A stretch of DNA of 64,000 nucleotides from Tretioscincus oriximinensis. Lineage: Eukaryota; Chordata; Lepidosauria; Squamata; Gymnophthalmidae. This document shows positions 1 through 12,319 of this stretch, in pieces (the first letter of the stretch is position 1; every line of letters starts with the position of its first letter). The stretch is taken from NCBI GenBank assembly GCA_022410635.1, contig JAJVDF010000238.1, forward strand, positions 676,479 to 740,478, given 5' to 3'. The notes beneath the pieces were generated by a model. It was not told where the DNA came from. It did not search any database and saw nothing but the letters and a program-made list of their open reading frames with translations. The translations under genes were made by a program, and so were the position numbers.

Positions 1-225
1 AAATGTTAGCTACCACTACCTCTTCGGGAAGTAAATTCCACAGGCCAATGATCCTCTGGGTGAAAAAAATACTTTGTCTGTTCTCACTTTTCTACCCGTT
101 TTAAGGAGTTCCCTCTGGTCCTTGTGTTGTGTGATAGAGAAAACATTGTGCCTACAAGGTTCCATAAATGTTCCATACCCTGCAAAATCTCTCAACTGAT
201 CACCTTTCTTCAAATAGATTCATAT
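1..225 (-). mobile_element. CR1-clade LINE 3' fragment (AAGAACAT-tail family)
   Basis: Read on the minus strand this matches the C-terminal reverse-transcriptase tail seen in many other copies in the window. Recognisable words are a VRTDK-like stretch and the 'bonding' phrase for wnLLPE-type codons, and the coding frame is broken. It is cut by the window edge on the left. The right end is diverged and its boundary is approximate. It lies inside the NBEA intron, antisense to the gene. Confidence 0.75.
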
Positions 226-3200
226 AATAAAATTTCCCCCCGACCCCTGGGGTGCCCACATAGGAGATAGTCTTTGCTTGCCATGTCGCAGTGCCAGCTG
301 AAGGATATGATGTTATTCATCTGATTNCTTCATAATATCCTGTTGATTCTGACTGCTAATTCAATGAGGTTCACCAGTTAATTTACTACTAAAAGTTGTT
401 CTAGTTTCTATCTCTTGTGTATATACAATAGTAACAGTAGGGCAGACCTCAGATTTGGTATTTACGTGGGCAACATAGTGTTAAGTCAGCAGAATGGNTA
501 TATTAATAAATATCTATTTATATAGTTAATATCTACAGTTTCTCTGTGTTTCTTGCCATTGTGAGATGCACAGTGTAGGTTAAATCCAATTAGTTAATAT
601 CTTTAAAATGAATCTCTAGTTTCTCAAAAGCTGTCACCTGGTGATATTGATATTTTATATCACAGAGCATAAGGAGGCAAAGAATTCAAAAGAAAAATGT
701 CAGGTTATAGTAATTATGTGGGCTAGGTGCTTGACTTTCTAATGATCCTTTAAGCTGAAAGACAGTTAATTATCAATTTCAGCTTCAGTGCATCCAATTA
801 CCAGATGGAACTTCAGTTGTTTCTGAAAATCTTATAAAGGAGGGTGTGTTCTTCTCCTTTTTTAAAAAAATCCAGACTTGGTAACTATATTTGTTGAAAC
901 TTTCCAGGCATATGTATTGTGCATTTACACACTCGTTTCACCATACCATTTTTAATAATAGTAATAAAAAAAGATATTACCAATTTAACAGCAACAACAA
1001 CAAAACCTTTCTAAGACACTCCTACATAGATTACTTTTCCTGATGTCTGCTTGATTAAATCCAATACATACCAACTAAGGGTGAGTCCTTGTGAGCTCTT
1101 CCAAATAAAGATCTATAGGGATATTAGCTCATATATATGAACTGCCCAGATACATAAACTACATATGTAAGTCATTTAAACTGTCACCAAAGTTTGCTTG
1201 TTGACTTTTTTCACATTTGGCTATTTAGAACAGAACAAACTCTTTATTATTTTAAAGCTGTAAGGGATGAAATTCTCAATTGTACTACTGCTGGAGATGT
1301 TTACTTCTTACCCTTTTGTATTTGCTGGTGAAATGAATTTTGTAAATTTTCAATGACTATGTCACATGTATACTATTACTTTGTTTTGCTAGTCTTAATG
1401 GTAACANAGATACATTTTATATGAGGCTATTAGAAATATATTGTTGGGCAAAGCAGGGTTGTTGTTGTTGTTCTTAATTCTGTCATTACTAACCCAATTA
1501 CTTGTAATTTCTCACTCTGAAAAAACAGAAAATTATGCTCATTTTCATGGCACATGATTTTGTATATCAGTAGTTCCTTTTGTAACTCTTGCCTCAATCA
1601 AGTAAAATGTTTCTGTACTTCCTTTCTTAAAACATTTTTCTCTTTTAAACAAGAATTGGGGTAAAAATTCTGAATCCAGGAATAAATCTCTGAAAAACTG
1701 AAATTGTACAGAAGAAAAAAAAATCCTACTGAGGGACAGATGTTTTCTTCTGAAACAGACACAAATTCAGAAACTAATTTGGAAGTGATAAAAATTAATT
1801 TGCACAGTTTAATTGGAACCTTCTCCCTGCATGAAAAGAAGGAGTATGGAGCTAGCAGCTCATACTAAGAGCTGATTGGNTTTTTGTCATGTAGGTATGC
1901 TGGACTTGGCCGCTTATCCTCTTGAGCCTATCTGTGCAATATATTGTGTCCAGCCGTTGACTAGTTTCTTTAAAAAAGATCAATGCTATTCCTGTTGTGT
2001 CCCTAGAGTCTGAAACTTCATTGATCTTGGGACTTGACATTTCTCATTACACTCAGATAGGCACCAGAGGTGTAAGCTAATGCTCCTTTTCCTGACTGGG
2101 TTTGCATTGTGCACTGTGAAAACATTGTACCAAGCTGCTCCAAACCTTAAAGGCATAAAAGTGTATTTTGTCTTGTTTGATTAATTTTGCATATACTTTA
2201 TGAATCACAGTAAATGAATATAATAAAAGTGCCTTATGGGCCTTAAGTATAAACAAACAAACAAATAAATACTAAAGATCTCTGTAAAAACTCATAAGAT
2301 AGAAGAACATTGATTTTATGAATAATACTCTGAAGGCCTTTTAAATCAGAAATCCTTTAAAATAACTGGGAAAATGAGAATATTAGACTTTAAAACTTTC
2401 ATTTGCACATCTTAGGTAATGGAAGTATGCACCCCTACTCCTCAGATGCATTGCTTATAACATATCGTTGTTGTTTGATACCAGGATCGTAGAAGAGGCA
2501 GGAGTGGCCTGCGGGCAGATGCTGGGGGTCATACTTGTAAACATACTGCTTTCCTGGCCATTACTGTTGTACTACAGGAAATGGTCGCAGTATTTTATTC
2601 AAATCACAATGAAAATATGATGGACCAATTCAAGAGTAAGGCAATTGGTTTGCCTACTTTTTAGTATGTAAATATATTTAGTTCTTTTAAGGTTAGAAGT
2701 AGAAAGTTTTTCACAATTCTTGTTAGGAAAAAAAAAAGAGAGAAAATGAAACGTGTTGCAATATTTTACACGCCAAATTCCCATAACATCTAAGCTCACA
2801 TACCCTAGCCATATTTGGTCCACAACTGACAGATGTTTTCTTCTTCAAGTCCATGATATCCTTAGTAACTATCCCCTGATTCACCTTTTGAAGACATTGG
2901 CTTTCTCTTCTTCTTTCCAAGTATCCAGTTTTCACAGCAATACTTTTTATGGGAAAGACAATTGCTTTAAGACTTGTGTGTGGGTGAGAGTTTTGGGTAA
3001 AGTGTTCTTATTCTTTATGAAGGATACCGGGAGAGATCCTGTTCTTTGGAACAGGAATAGCAATATAGCATCTCATCAATAGATTAAGATAGAGAAAAGG
3101 AATATTTTTTTCCAGGAAATTGCCCACTGAGGTCTGATCTACAGGAGTCTTTGTTGTATATACCTCACGAGTCAAGAGACTGCCTATGGAGATTTAATTC

Positions 3201-5749
3201 CCATTTTCGCTAGTTTCCTTCAGCTAAAGAATCTTCCAAGTGTTTGATGACTCCTATTTTTAAAGACATTGTTCCCATTGTACGTTTGACAGTATGTTGC
3301 TATGTGTTCAAGAACTTCAAAAAAGATGATTCCATTTCATATACGAAATGAGTTTACAAGAAAGGCAGCAACTATCAGAATAATAAAAAAGCTTATTAAT
3401 ATTTCTCCTTCATTTCAAAACAGATGACATGTTGTCTTCTGCAAAAACTAATCATTTATTATCTCTGTTGCAGAGAACAAAAGCTAGATTCTTATTTTGA
3501 ATTACACCCAGAGAATTGTGTTAGGAGCTCAGTCTTATGTTATCTTTTTGCCCTTAAGTGATTCTACTGTAGATATAGAGGTGCCAGATTGGGGAAATTA
3601 CCTTGAGTTCAATGTGACGGTGTTTCAATTCACAGTGGTCAAGTTTCGCCTGCAGCTCCCTTGGTGGCATAGCCTTTAACCTCCTGCTGCATCTATCAGT
3701 GGTGATGTGATGGTGACAGAATATTTTGCTAGATCTTGAATGATTGCTAAGGTCCATGACATTCTGTCTTTTCCAGTGAAATGTAATGTAGGCTGAAAAT
3801 CTCTCCTATACGCAGAAGGAATATACCACTGATTAAAACTGTATTTTCTTTCATTTGTCCCTAAAGGGTGAAATGATAGTCACTGTTATTGCAAAGCTAT
3901 GATTGATCATAAAGGCTTTAGAAGTATAGTATAGCTCCAATTTCTTTGCTTTCAGGGGCAATTCTGGTCCTTGCAGACATTTGCCTTGGCAAATAAAGTG
4001 GATCACAGCACAGATTCAATTTAATTATAGATAACCTGCCATTTCTGTGGGCCCTGAATGATTGGTATTCCAGAATCATATACAGTAGAGATAATAATAC
4101 CATAAGCTGCTTTTGCTTTTTTTTCTTAGTTCCCACTTTCTTCTTCAAGAAACCTTTTCAAGGGCTAGCTCATGTAATTCCTATAAGAAAATATCAATAT
4201 CAAAATATGAATGTAATAGAATAAGTCCTCCTGTCTGCCAACTGTGGTTTCCTATTTTCCAGAAATGTGCATTTTGGTTCAATACTTTTGCTCCTGATGC
4301 ATTTCTAACATAATCTTTGCTCTAAAAAGTTACCCATCCAAGACCTCATGTTTCTTGTGCTATGCACATTCAGTGTTTCACAGTAATAAGCAGTTAGGTG
4401 TNAAAAGGAGAAAGGATGACCTTGTCTTTTTAATTATTATTCTTTCAAGATATGACAAAGCTGGAAAAAATGGATAAGATATAAACAAAAATAAAGCTGT
4501 TCAGATAAACAAATTATATAGAATAGTGATTGAGCTGTTTGGCCTCTTGGCCAAATTGGGTGGTTATGGCTTCTTATGTGGTAGCGACAACAGACTTGTG
4601 TAACCAGAGGTCAAAATTAGTGACACTTCTGAGTTTCAGCAGAGAGCAATCACTTGCTTGGCCACTGTGAGCCATATTGTCAAGTAGGAATGAAACATAG
4701 TTGTTTGCTTTCATGGATGTAACATATATAGATCAAGTAAGCAAATATTGTATAATTTCTGTTGGTGATTATATCGTTCATCTTATGAAGAAAGCTCATA
4801 CTACCAGTTTTATTTTCTTTATTAATCTTTAAGGTGCTACTAGACCATTATTGATTGTCAATTCTTTAGATAATTATTCATTTCCTTCACCATCTCTCAT
4901 ATCCTTGCATGCATTTTTTTAAAAAAGTACAGTAAACCACAAAACAGCCCCTTAATCTCAAAATCATACACATCCTGTGCAGAGTCACAGAACAGATGTA
5001 CTGCACAAATTTTCTTANGTACTTCTCAAGTTTCCCATGTGCCTGCAGATGCTCTACAGAATGTGCTTTTAACATTCTTTCCAATAGCTTTCTATTCATC
5101 CTATTCATAAGAAGCTAGAGAAAATCAGTCCAGAATATGGCTCTCTTTTAGGAAGGGTAGGGGGGAATTGCCAGGAGAGAGACTTTTGGGTTTGGGTTTT
5201 TTTCAGCAGTTTAAAAAGGAGTTTTTTTCTTTTTAACAAAGCCNCTGAGCACATGATCTGAAGGGGAGGAGCTTGCTGGTGACTCACAGGAAGGAACTAA
5301 CAAACAAGCAGAGCTACATCCTCTTTCCATCCCAAGGAAGAGGGAGGGTGAATTACCAGGAGAGAGACTTTGGAGTTTGAGGACTTTTGCAAACTGCGCG
5401 CCTATCTTCACAACTATTTAGATTTTATATACATTTTAAAAATAGTAACCAATAGAAAAAATAACTGCTCTTTGAAATTTTGTTGTTAAAATTGGATGCA
5501 AGATATAAACATTATACAAAATACTAAAAAATAAAAATAAATACTGGTTTTGTTATTTATTAAAAAGCAAACACAACTTTAATTATATCTAATAGATTTT
5601 GTTTTTAAAAAAGGAACTAAATTTAATATATTGTAAGGAAATTCACTTCATAACATATATTAAAGTAATAATTGTAATAGTTCTACTGAAAATATCGTAA
5701 ATAGTAACCACAACTAAAGGAACAAGCTAACCTTGAAAAAGAAGAGAAT
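226..5749. other. NBEA intron, mostly unique AT-rich DNA
   Basis: No exon with flanking splice sites and a neurobeachin-like frame was recognised here. Open frames are short and look random. A fragment near 4829-4850 (AAGGTGCTACTAGACC) resembles the end of the fold-back family described elsewhere. A 45-bp direct repeat lies at 5150-5379, and 5400-5750 is extremely AT-rich. Small A-runs and AAC or AAAT short repeats occur near 960-1010 and 2250-2275. Confidence 0.5.
5150..5379. repeat. Diverged 45-bp direct repeat, ~184-bp spacing
   Basis: The block at about 5150-5196 (AGGAAGGGTAGGG, then CCAGGAGAGAGACTTT) recurs at about 5334-5379 (AGGAAGAGGGAGGG, then CCAGGAGAGAGACTTT). The start-to-start distance is about 184 bp. 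It may be an old tandem duplication or two copies of a short unnamed repeat. Confidence 0.55.
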
Positions 5750-6575
5750 TTCAATAGTAATAAATAAAATTATAATAGGAATGAAGGTAGAGAGCTAGCA
5801 GGGGGAAGGCGACTTTCCAGTGTTTTGCACTGAGTGTCAGATGCATGACTGTCTGTCTGCTGGGGAGAAGTCAGGGGTGTGTGTTCAGTGCAAAGAGCTC
5901 CTGGCTTTCAGGGAACATATTTCTTCTCTTGAGGCCAAGATAACCGACCTAGAGAAGCAGAGAGACAGGCATCAGGATGAGACCTCCAGGGATGCAGTAG
6001 GAGAGTGGGGGGCTCAGGCAGAGAGGACATCAGAGTGAGGAAGAGGGACAGGTTCCCCTTAGTGGGAACCTCTTGAAGTCACGCTGCAACATCTGGGCCT
6101 CTTCAGATTCAAAAGATGGCATTTGAGAAGTGATCTGATTGAAGTGTATAAAATCATGCACGGGATGGATACAGTGAATAGAGAAAAAATGTTTTCTCTA
6201 TCACATAACTCTAGGACCAGGGGACATTCCTTGAAGCTGATGGGCAGAAGAGTGAGGACAGACAAGGGAAAGTATTTCACCCATAGGGTCATCAGCCTTT
6301 GTAATTTACTTCCAGAAGACATGGTAGCTGGCAGGCTTGGTATAACTAGCTACTAGGATAGATGTCTTGATGCTGCCTCTGAGATGAAGCAACAGGCAGG
6401 GTTCCTGAAATGGCATTTGCAGGGCATTGAGAACAGTTGAAGGTTTTGTCTTCTGTTCCACACTGCCCAGGTGCAATTGGTGGCCCTCTGTGTGAGACAG
6501 AATGCTGGATTAGATGAGCTATAGCCTTGTTCAGTAGGGCTCTTCTTACGTTCTGATGTTCTTACATTTATACAG
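5750..6575 (+). mobile_element. CR1-clade LINE with upstream coding segment, apparently internally deleted
   Basis: The right part (about 6060-6575) is the usual 3' end of this family. It reads RSDLIEVYKIMHG, then a VRTDKGKYF stretch, and ends in TTCTTACGTTCTGATGTTCTT. Directly upstream, 5820-6038 encodes 72 residues with paired cysteines (CTEC, CVQC) followed by a heptad-rich segment (SSLEAKITDLEKQ), which resembles a LINE ORF1-type zinc-knuckle plus coiled coil. The reverse-transcriptase core that should separate the two is absent. The copy is therefore probably an internally deleted element rather than a simple 5' truncation. The ORF1 identity is inferred from composition only. Confidence 0.6.
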
Positions 6576-8105
6576 CTGTTAGGCATGAGAAGCAAGATAA
6601 AGGTTTTTAGGGTTGGGTTTCTAAACAAATTTATAGTCAGAAGTGGGTAATTTGAGATATGAAACACAATGTGTTTTTAAACACCTCTTTTCACAGGAAA
6701 ACTGTATGCTAAAGATGTTCTAAAAGTGAACATGTTCTAGCAAGCTTTATAATGTGCAGCTGATAAAAGCCATGTGTACGCTTATGTAGACAAGAAGAAA
6801 AATATATATTTTTTCAATTCTGAACGTTTTTTGTTTTCAAGAATGCATTCAGAGCTGAGATAGTTTTGGAATTTTTTNCATGAAGCTGTTATTGGGTGGT
6901 CCAGGAACTGCTTTACGTGTTTTCCTTTTTTAAGAGAACAGTTATATAAATAATATGTATATATACCTTATGTTACAACTTTCTCAAGATTGACCACATT
7001 TTTCTGTATCCCCCACTTACTAGCAGAACTGGCACACATCGGCTATGCAAAACATAGCTAAAGTTTGTGACATAATTATTTTCATTAGGAAATAAATGGT
7101 AAATGAACAGAACATATTTTAGGATAGCTTTATGCTTTTATTTTTGACCTAGATTATTTTGTAAGATCTGGCAGTTCAACTGTTATGACTAAATTCTATT
7201 AAAAGTAAAACTGATAACAAGGATTGGAAAAACAGGCTCTAAATTACCAGTTTAAAGCAGGACTAATCTGAGGTCAATGTTGCTTGGATTCTATCACTTA
7301 CACCCCATTGCCTTCACTACCATTTCACTATGCTTGAAAGCATAATAACATCTATGGGGTTGAGATAATAGCAGTGGGGGTGAGAATAGAAGGAAAGGGC
7401 AAAAGGCAGGGGGAACTATTGGTGACAGGGGTGGGAGTTGCAATTAAGTCCCATTAGCTTCACCTGGTTGCCTACCCTTCACATTTTTCCCGGGGTTCCT
7501 GAGACACACACTACTCCTAATAGTTCTCCACCTCTGGTAGCCTCCTGGTGGGGCCCTTGGTGCCCCCTCAGTGTAGGGCTGAGATCTATAAGTTTATCCA
7601 AGGGAAAGATAGTAAAGATGAGGTACATCACAGAAGAGGGCAGTTGGATGAGGAGCGCTATGAGTGGGGTGTATCCCAGTAGCCCAGGGAATGGCATAAG
7701 GAGGCATGCAATGGGGGTAGGGCTAAATTGTGACTCCCACTCCCATCCCCAGTGGCTCCCCTCTCCCCACTTGCGTGGGCCAAAACTATTCAATAACCCA
7801 AGCCTTATTCCTATACAACTGTGCAATATTGTTGTTGCTTGAAAAGGTTTCTTGAGAAAGAGGGTGGCAGTTAAGAAAGAAATCAAAAGCAGCCTATGAT
7901 ATTATTATCTCTATTGCATATGATTCTGGAATACCAATCATCCAGTGCCCTCTTCCAACAGCACAAGTTGTAGATCATAGCGAATAAATTTGTTGAAAGA
8001 GGCTCCCAGATGGTGGACTTGGTGAATCCAGTTTAATATGGTTTATTGCTGCTGAATTTTATCTTTTGTAGGGTTTCTTACTGTTTCTTCCTTGCTGTGT
8101 TTTAG
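6576..8105. other. NBEA intron, 3' part
   Basis: No recognised repeat apart from A/T runs. An unusual G/C-richer block at about 7280-7880 has long overlapping open frames on both strands (134 and 135 codons) that match no family I know. The intron ends in a pyrimidine-rich tract and AG at 8104-8105. Confidence 0.5.
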
Positions 8106-8207
8106 GCGATTATCCAGCTCCCAGAGCTGTTCTAACTGGTCATGATCATGAAGTCGTCTGTGTATCAGTTTGTGCTGAACTGGGACTTGTCATAAGTGGT
8201 GCTAAAG
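8106..8207 (+). CDS. NBEA: Neurobeachin, fourth-last coding exon (WD40 region)
   Basis: Neurobeachin is a very large BEACH-domain scaffold that binds protein kinase A regulatory subunits and acts in membrane trafficking, especially at neuronal Golgi and synapses (family knowledge). This 102-bp exon follows TTTTAG and is followed by GTCAGT. It begins with the last two bases of a split codon, reads DYPAPRAVLTGHDHEVVCVS, and continues through GLVISGAK. The GH dipeptide and following beta-strand residues fit a WD40 blade. The last base (G 8207) joins AA at 9492 to give Glu, so the phase matches the next exon. The paralogue LRBA is less likely because the C-terminus downstream matches neurobeachin better. 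The upstream exons lie outside the window. Confidence 0.93.
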
Positions 8208-8904
8208 GTCAGTTGTCATTTTTATTTTTACAACTTGCTGCTTCATAGCAGCAAGCGTAGCCTCTGGATGAACATGATGTATTTTAGCCTTATTCTGCAA
8301 ACTATATAAATTTTGCATTTCTGTGTATCCTTCCCTGAAGCTTGATCTTTCAGCAGCCTGGCTGTTAGAAAATATCATCCCTTTCATTCAGCTGCCACAG
8401 ATGTCCTGACTGTTTGCAAGTATTCCAGCTGTTGCAGTGCAAATCCAGCAATTAAATGCTGGAGATAATGGAAGATCTCTGTGGTTTTCAAAAAGTTTAG
8501 GGTGAGAAAAAAATTGAAGGAATGAGAATCTGGGAACCAATGGTGCTTCTGTACTGAACACCCAGCATCNTGGTAGCCAGAATCAAAAAGTCATTAATAT
8601 ATTTCTAGTTCTAATGGGTCTTTGCCATGCATATTCTACTTATAAATCGTGATTGCATAGAAATGGGTATACTGTGACATGCCACAAAAATCCCCCCAAC
8701 TCTAATATTTGGAGGCTAGAGAACAAGGCCAGGACAGAATCATGGCAGAATAGATAGTCCCTGGTACACTTTGCTAGTCACCATTCTACCCTTGACTCAA
8801 ACTGAATGCCTTTTTGCTGCATAACTAAACTACATAAAGAATTAAAAATGAAACATATCAACATCTTAATGACAACTGGAATTCTAAGAATGAATACGAG
8901 TTCA

Positions 8905-9190
8905 GTTGTTAAGAGACAGTCTTTCAACTGAGGGATCNGTTCTCAAAACCCTATATATGGAGAGGGATGAATGTCTTTTACANGCCTCAACTCTAGCCAA
9001 CTCAGCTATTCAAAAGAAAGTAGATTTGCAATCTACATTTCAAGTAGATTCATGAGTACCACCACTAATCTGGTGGGGAAAACAGACTAGATGTAAGCCT
9101 TTGGGTGAAAATTAATCTTGTAAACTGTGAGTCCCTTTGGATGAGAAGGGCGGGGTATAAAAACCAGATTCTTCTACTACTACTGCTAAA
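8905..9190 (+). mobile_element. tRNA-derived SINE with short TTC/TAC tail
   Basis: This is a diverged copy of the SINE seen at 14455 and 17810. Shared words are CTCTAGCCAACTCAGCTATTC, AGATGTAAGC and the 3' end GGGCGGGGTATAAAAACC, followed by TTCTTCTACTACTACTGC. The Pol III box region is degraded. The tail resembles the 3' terminus of the L2-clade LINEs in the window. Confidence 0.75.
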
Positions 9191-9279
9191 AGATACAGAC
9201 ATAGACTAAAACTCATAATTTTTATGGAATTGCATTGGTAATGTCAAATATAGTTATTGCATTTTCAATATAACCCCAG

Positions 9280-9345
9280 AGTTTATTTATTTGCTTATTC
9301 AATCATTCAGTCATTTTGCCCTATATCCAAGGGTCTCAGATGAAA
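9280..9345 (-). mobile_element. L2-clade LINE 3' tail fragment
   Basis: A TTTATTTATT stretch is followed by CCCTATATCCAAGGGTCTCA. This is the reverse complement of the tail seen at 22622-22690 and 58993-59075 (GAGACCTTCGGGTATAGGG type). Confidence 0.6.
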
Positions 9346-9491
9346 GTAAAATAATTTCAAAAACAAGAAATCTGTTATTACAGGGAATTTCATAATCATG
9401 CTGCGTTTCCTGAGTTTCTTATGCATCTCATTTTTCTGATCCTATAAGAACCACTTGTGTCTTTTTCTGTTTTTCTCTTGATTTCCTATAG

Positions 9492-9688
9492 AAGGACCTT
9501 GCCTGGTACACACAATTACCGGAGACTTGCTTAGAGCACTGGAAGGGACAGAAAACTGCCTGTTTCCTCGCCTAATTTCAGTCTCTAGTGAAGGCCACTG
9601 TATCATCTACTATGAGCGAGGGAGATTCAGCAATTTTAGTATTAACGGAAAACTCTTAGCTCAGATGGAAATCAACGATTCAACCAGG
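9492..9688 (+). CDS. NBEA: Neurobeachin, third-last coding exon (WD40 blades)
   Basis: This 197-bp exon starts after CCTATAG and ends in CAACCAGG before GTAAAT. It completes Glu with the preceding exon, then reads GPCLVHTITGDLLRALEG, continues through an HCIIYYERGRFSNFSINGKL stretch, and ends MEINDSTR. It ends on a complete codon (phase 0). The repeating beta-strand pattern fits WD40 blades downstream of the BEACH domain. No stop or frameshift is present, so the gene looks intact. Confidence 0.95.
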
Positions 9689-10769
9689 GTAAATATTTCC
9701 TTTTTAATTTATTGTGATGCATCAGTGGCATTGCTTTGATAAACCATGAAGGAAATTAAAGCCAAGTGCAGGAAAATCTACTCGTAGAAAAATTGTTTCA
9801 TTCCTAAGCCTCCATAGATTTAAAGTTCAAAGAAATTTGTTAATTCTCAATGATATGTGGATATCTGTTTTAGACATGAAAATTTTCCAGGGACTGTAGA
9901 TTAAAAGCTTAATCAGCCTGACTTCTCAATTTCTTTAAACAGGAGCCAAGATATGAATACTGTATAAGGCCTTGAATAATCAGCCCATCAGCAGCACCTC
10001 AAGAAAGTTAAGGGATGCCGTCTTGAGGTGTTACTGATGCACCTTCTCTTGCACAGCGAAGCTAGCAATGATATACACGCAAACCTGCCTTTTTCTTGTT
10101 TATGTCTGCTATGTTATTTTTATATATATGCCCTGTCTGCACAGAGACTTATTCTAGATTATTTATATTTATTTTATTTTTATTTGGCAATTTATATCCT
10201 GCCCTTCACTAATGGTCCCAGGGCAGGTAACAGAAGACCAAGAAATAATACTTTAAAAAACCCACATTAATAAAATGTTTAAAAAGTTCCATAACCCCCT
10301 CCTTAGCAGAAGGAGCTAAGATTCAAAACCCTGGGTGAAGATTTATGTTTACTAGGCACTGAAAACTATATAATGTAGGCATCTGGCGAACCTCTAGAGG
10401 GACGCTGTTGGGAGCCACCACAGAGAGGGCCCTCCTACATGCCATTACCCCTTGCATCTCTGAAAGGGGAGGAACTACCAGAGGGCCTTCTCCTTGAGCT
10501 CTTAAGATTATATCTCAGGATGGGGGGAGATGCTGTTTGCATACTAGTGCAAAACCATGGCAGGCTGAAATATACTGAATCTGCCCTAGCTTGTGGACTA
10601 TTATACGAGTAATTATCTTATCATAGATTGTACTGTGACTTAAGTCCAAACAGTTCTCAGCTTCAGTGTCCATGCTTCTGCTGCCCAGTCAAAATACACA
10701 TTTGCAGGTTATTCAAAGCATGCCTAAATGGCTATTCCTCTGATGCTTAATCTTGTTTCGCCTTTTCAG
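9689..10769. other. NBEA intron with antisense L2-clade LINE 3' end
   Basis: A 1081-bp intron with GT and AG ends and the acceptor tract CGCCTTTTCAG. An antisense LINE remnant fills about 10160-10530. The rest is unique. Confidence 0.85.
10160..10530 (-). mobile_element. L2-clade LINE 3' end, diverged
   Basis: The reverse complement shows the typical tail (TATATCCTGCCCTTCACTAA facing a T-rich run). An internal GAGCCACCACAGAGAGGGCC stretch aligns by eye with the better-preserved copy at 22860-22885 (GCTGCCACAGAGAAAGCCC). It has no coding capacity left. Confidence 0.6.
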
Positions 10770-10921
10770 GCTATCCTTCTCAGCAGTGATGGGCAGAATC
10801 TGGTTACAGGTGGTGATAATGGAGTAGTAGAAGTATGGCAAGCTTGTGACTTTAAGCAGCTCTACATTTACCCTGGATGTGATGCTGGCATTCGGGCAAT
10901 GGACCTGTCCCATGATCAGAG
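10770..10921 (+). CDS. NBEA: Neurobeachin, penultimate coding exon (WD40 blades)
   Basis: A 152-bp exon bounded by TTTTCAG and GTAGGC. It reads AILLSSDGQNLVTGGDNGVV, then EVWQACDFKQLYIYPGCDAG, then IRAMDLSHDQ, and ends two bases into an Arg codon completed by G 11259. The DGQNLVTGGDNGVVEVW stretch is a WD40 blade with the closing VEVW in the usual WD position. The frame is intact. Confidence 0.96.
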
Positions 10922-11258
10922 GTAGGCGGCAGTCAGGGGAAGCAGTTGGCCTTGTGTCAACCTGACTAAATTCCTTTTCTTGCCAAAAGACACCTGTCTC
11001 TGATTAATCAGGAGTGTTTCAAGTTTTGGGATTAAATTCTGCTTCAGTCCCACGTTGAGTTTACAATGGGGAGTGTTGGATTTGGGCTGGTGGAGATGTG
11101 AAGCGGGTGGGCAGGGTATTTTGCTTTATTTGCATGGTTCAGGTGGGGGGCTTTTTATTCCTTTTTTTTCTTGGATATTTGTTCTTGATCATGAACAAGA
11201 ACATTTTGGAATGTATATGTATTTAGTATACTCTCCCCTACCCCCGTCTGTTTTTCAG
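10922..11258. other. Last NBEA intron
   Basis: A 337-bp intron with donor GTAGGC, a strong polypyrimidine tract and acceptor GTTTTTCAG. No repeat was recognised. Confidence 0.9.
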
Positions 11259-11349
11259 GACTCTTATTACTGGCATGGCTTCCGGTAGCATTGTAGCATT
11301 TAATATAGATTTTAATCGGTGGCATTATGAGCATCAGAACAGATATTGA
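11259..11349 (+). CDS. NBEA: Neurobeachin, last coding exon and stop
   Basis: The exon completes the split Arg codon and reads [18 protein letters not shown], then [11 protein letters not shown], then TGA at 11347-11349. The terminal WHYEHQNRY is how I remember vertebrate neurobeachin ending; LRBA, its paralogue, ends differently. Together with the three exons upstream it gives 179 complete codons, about 6% of a protein near 2,950 residues. The terminal exon continues into the 3' UTR. Confidence 0.96.
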
Positions 11350-12319
11350 GCTGGAGTGAAGAACAGGACGCAAAGGTGAAACTGAGAGCACAAGTTGCTA
11401 CTGAAAGGTATAATCTCTGGTGAAAAAACACATCAGCATTGACCTCTGTTGTACATTCCATTACACTCAGCAATAGCTGTACATTGTAGTCAGCAACCAT
11501 TTTACTTTGTTTTTTCACAACCAAACACCAGCTGCTGCAGAAGCAAGCTTGTATCATGTAAATTATAAGGACTTAGGAGATGTTTTGGTAATTATTTCAT
11601 ATACCTTTGTTTACTGAGAACAGCTAGACGCGATCTCGTCACAAGAGACTTTTGACTATTCTGAGGACCCTTGTGCCAGGTTGTTCCATAGTTTGTCCCA
11701 TGAACTTAGCATACATTTCCCATTTCTAGCCTCTTTTCAAGCGGATAAATAATTAAGATTAATAACTACATTTGATACTTTGTACATCAGATGTGCATCT
11801 TAACTTTGAAGGGATACTTTTGTAAAAAGTAAAACCTTGTATAAAGAACAAAAAAAGTTTCTTAATTTTATTGTGGAGTTACAACTTGCATGTACTTTGA
11901 AACTGATGTCTTGAAGAAACAGTGACATTCAGAGGTTGAACTCAGCTGCCCACGGGCCCAGCTTGTATTCAAGGGTTGAAATGGGGTGCAAGCCACTGTA
12001 TTGTCATTGCTATTGAAACATGGTTTGCACTTTCCAATCTGAAGCCACCCCTTCTAAGTGGAGTTTTGCTCACGACATGAAACATTTGGACCTAAAGCCA
12101 TTGTTTGCCATATTTATGCATTGTAAAACAAAAAATAATTATTCTTCCCTTGTTAATTTAACGGTGCGATAAGAAGGCAGGAGCACGGAAGGGATGCTAT
12201 GCCACAGTGCTTAATGATTTCCACCCAAGCAAGATTGCTAGACTTCTAGATTCATCACATTTGGCATACTGTACATTGCAGGGAGAGAGCAATTAAGCGT
12301 TCCTCTTCATTTCCCTGGA

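Larger units (their letters stand above)
8208..9491. other. NBEA intron between WD40 exons
   Basis: A 1284-bp intron with GT and AG ends. It holds a sense-oriented tRNA-derived SINE (about 8905-9190) and a short antisense L2-clade tail (about 9280-9345). The rest is AT-rich sequence without recognised features. Confidence 0.85.

Noticed and set aside
7438..7886. Nuclear mitochondrial insertion
   Set aside because: Hydrophobic translation prompted the idea, but no mitochondrial protein motif could be matched.
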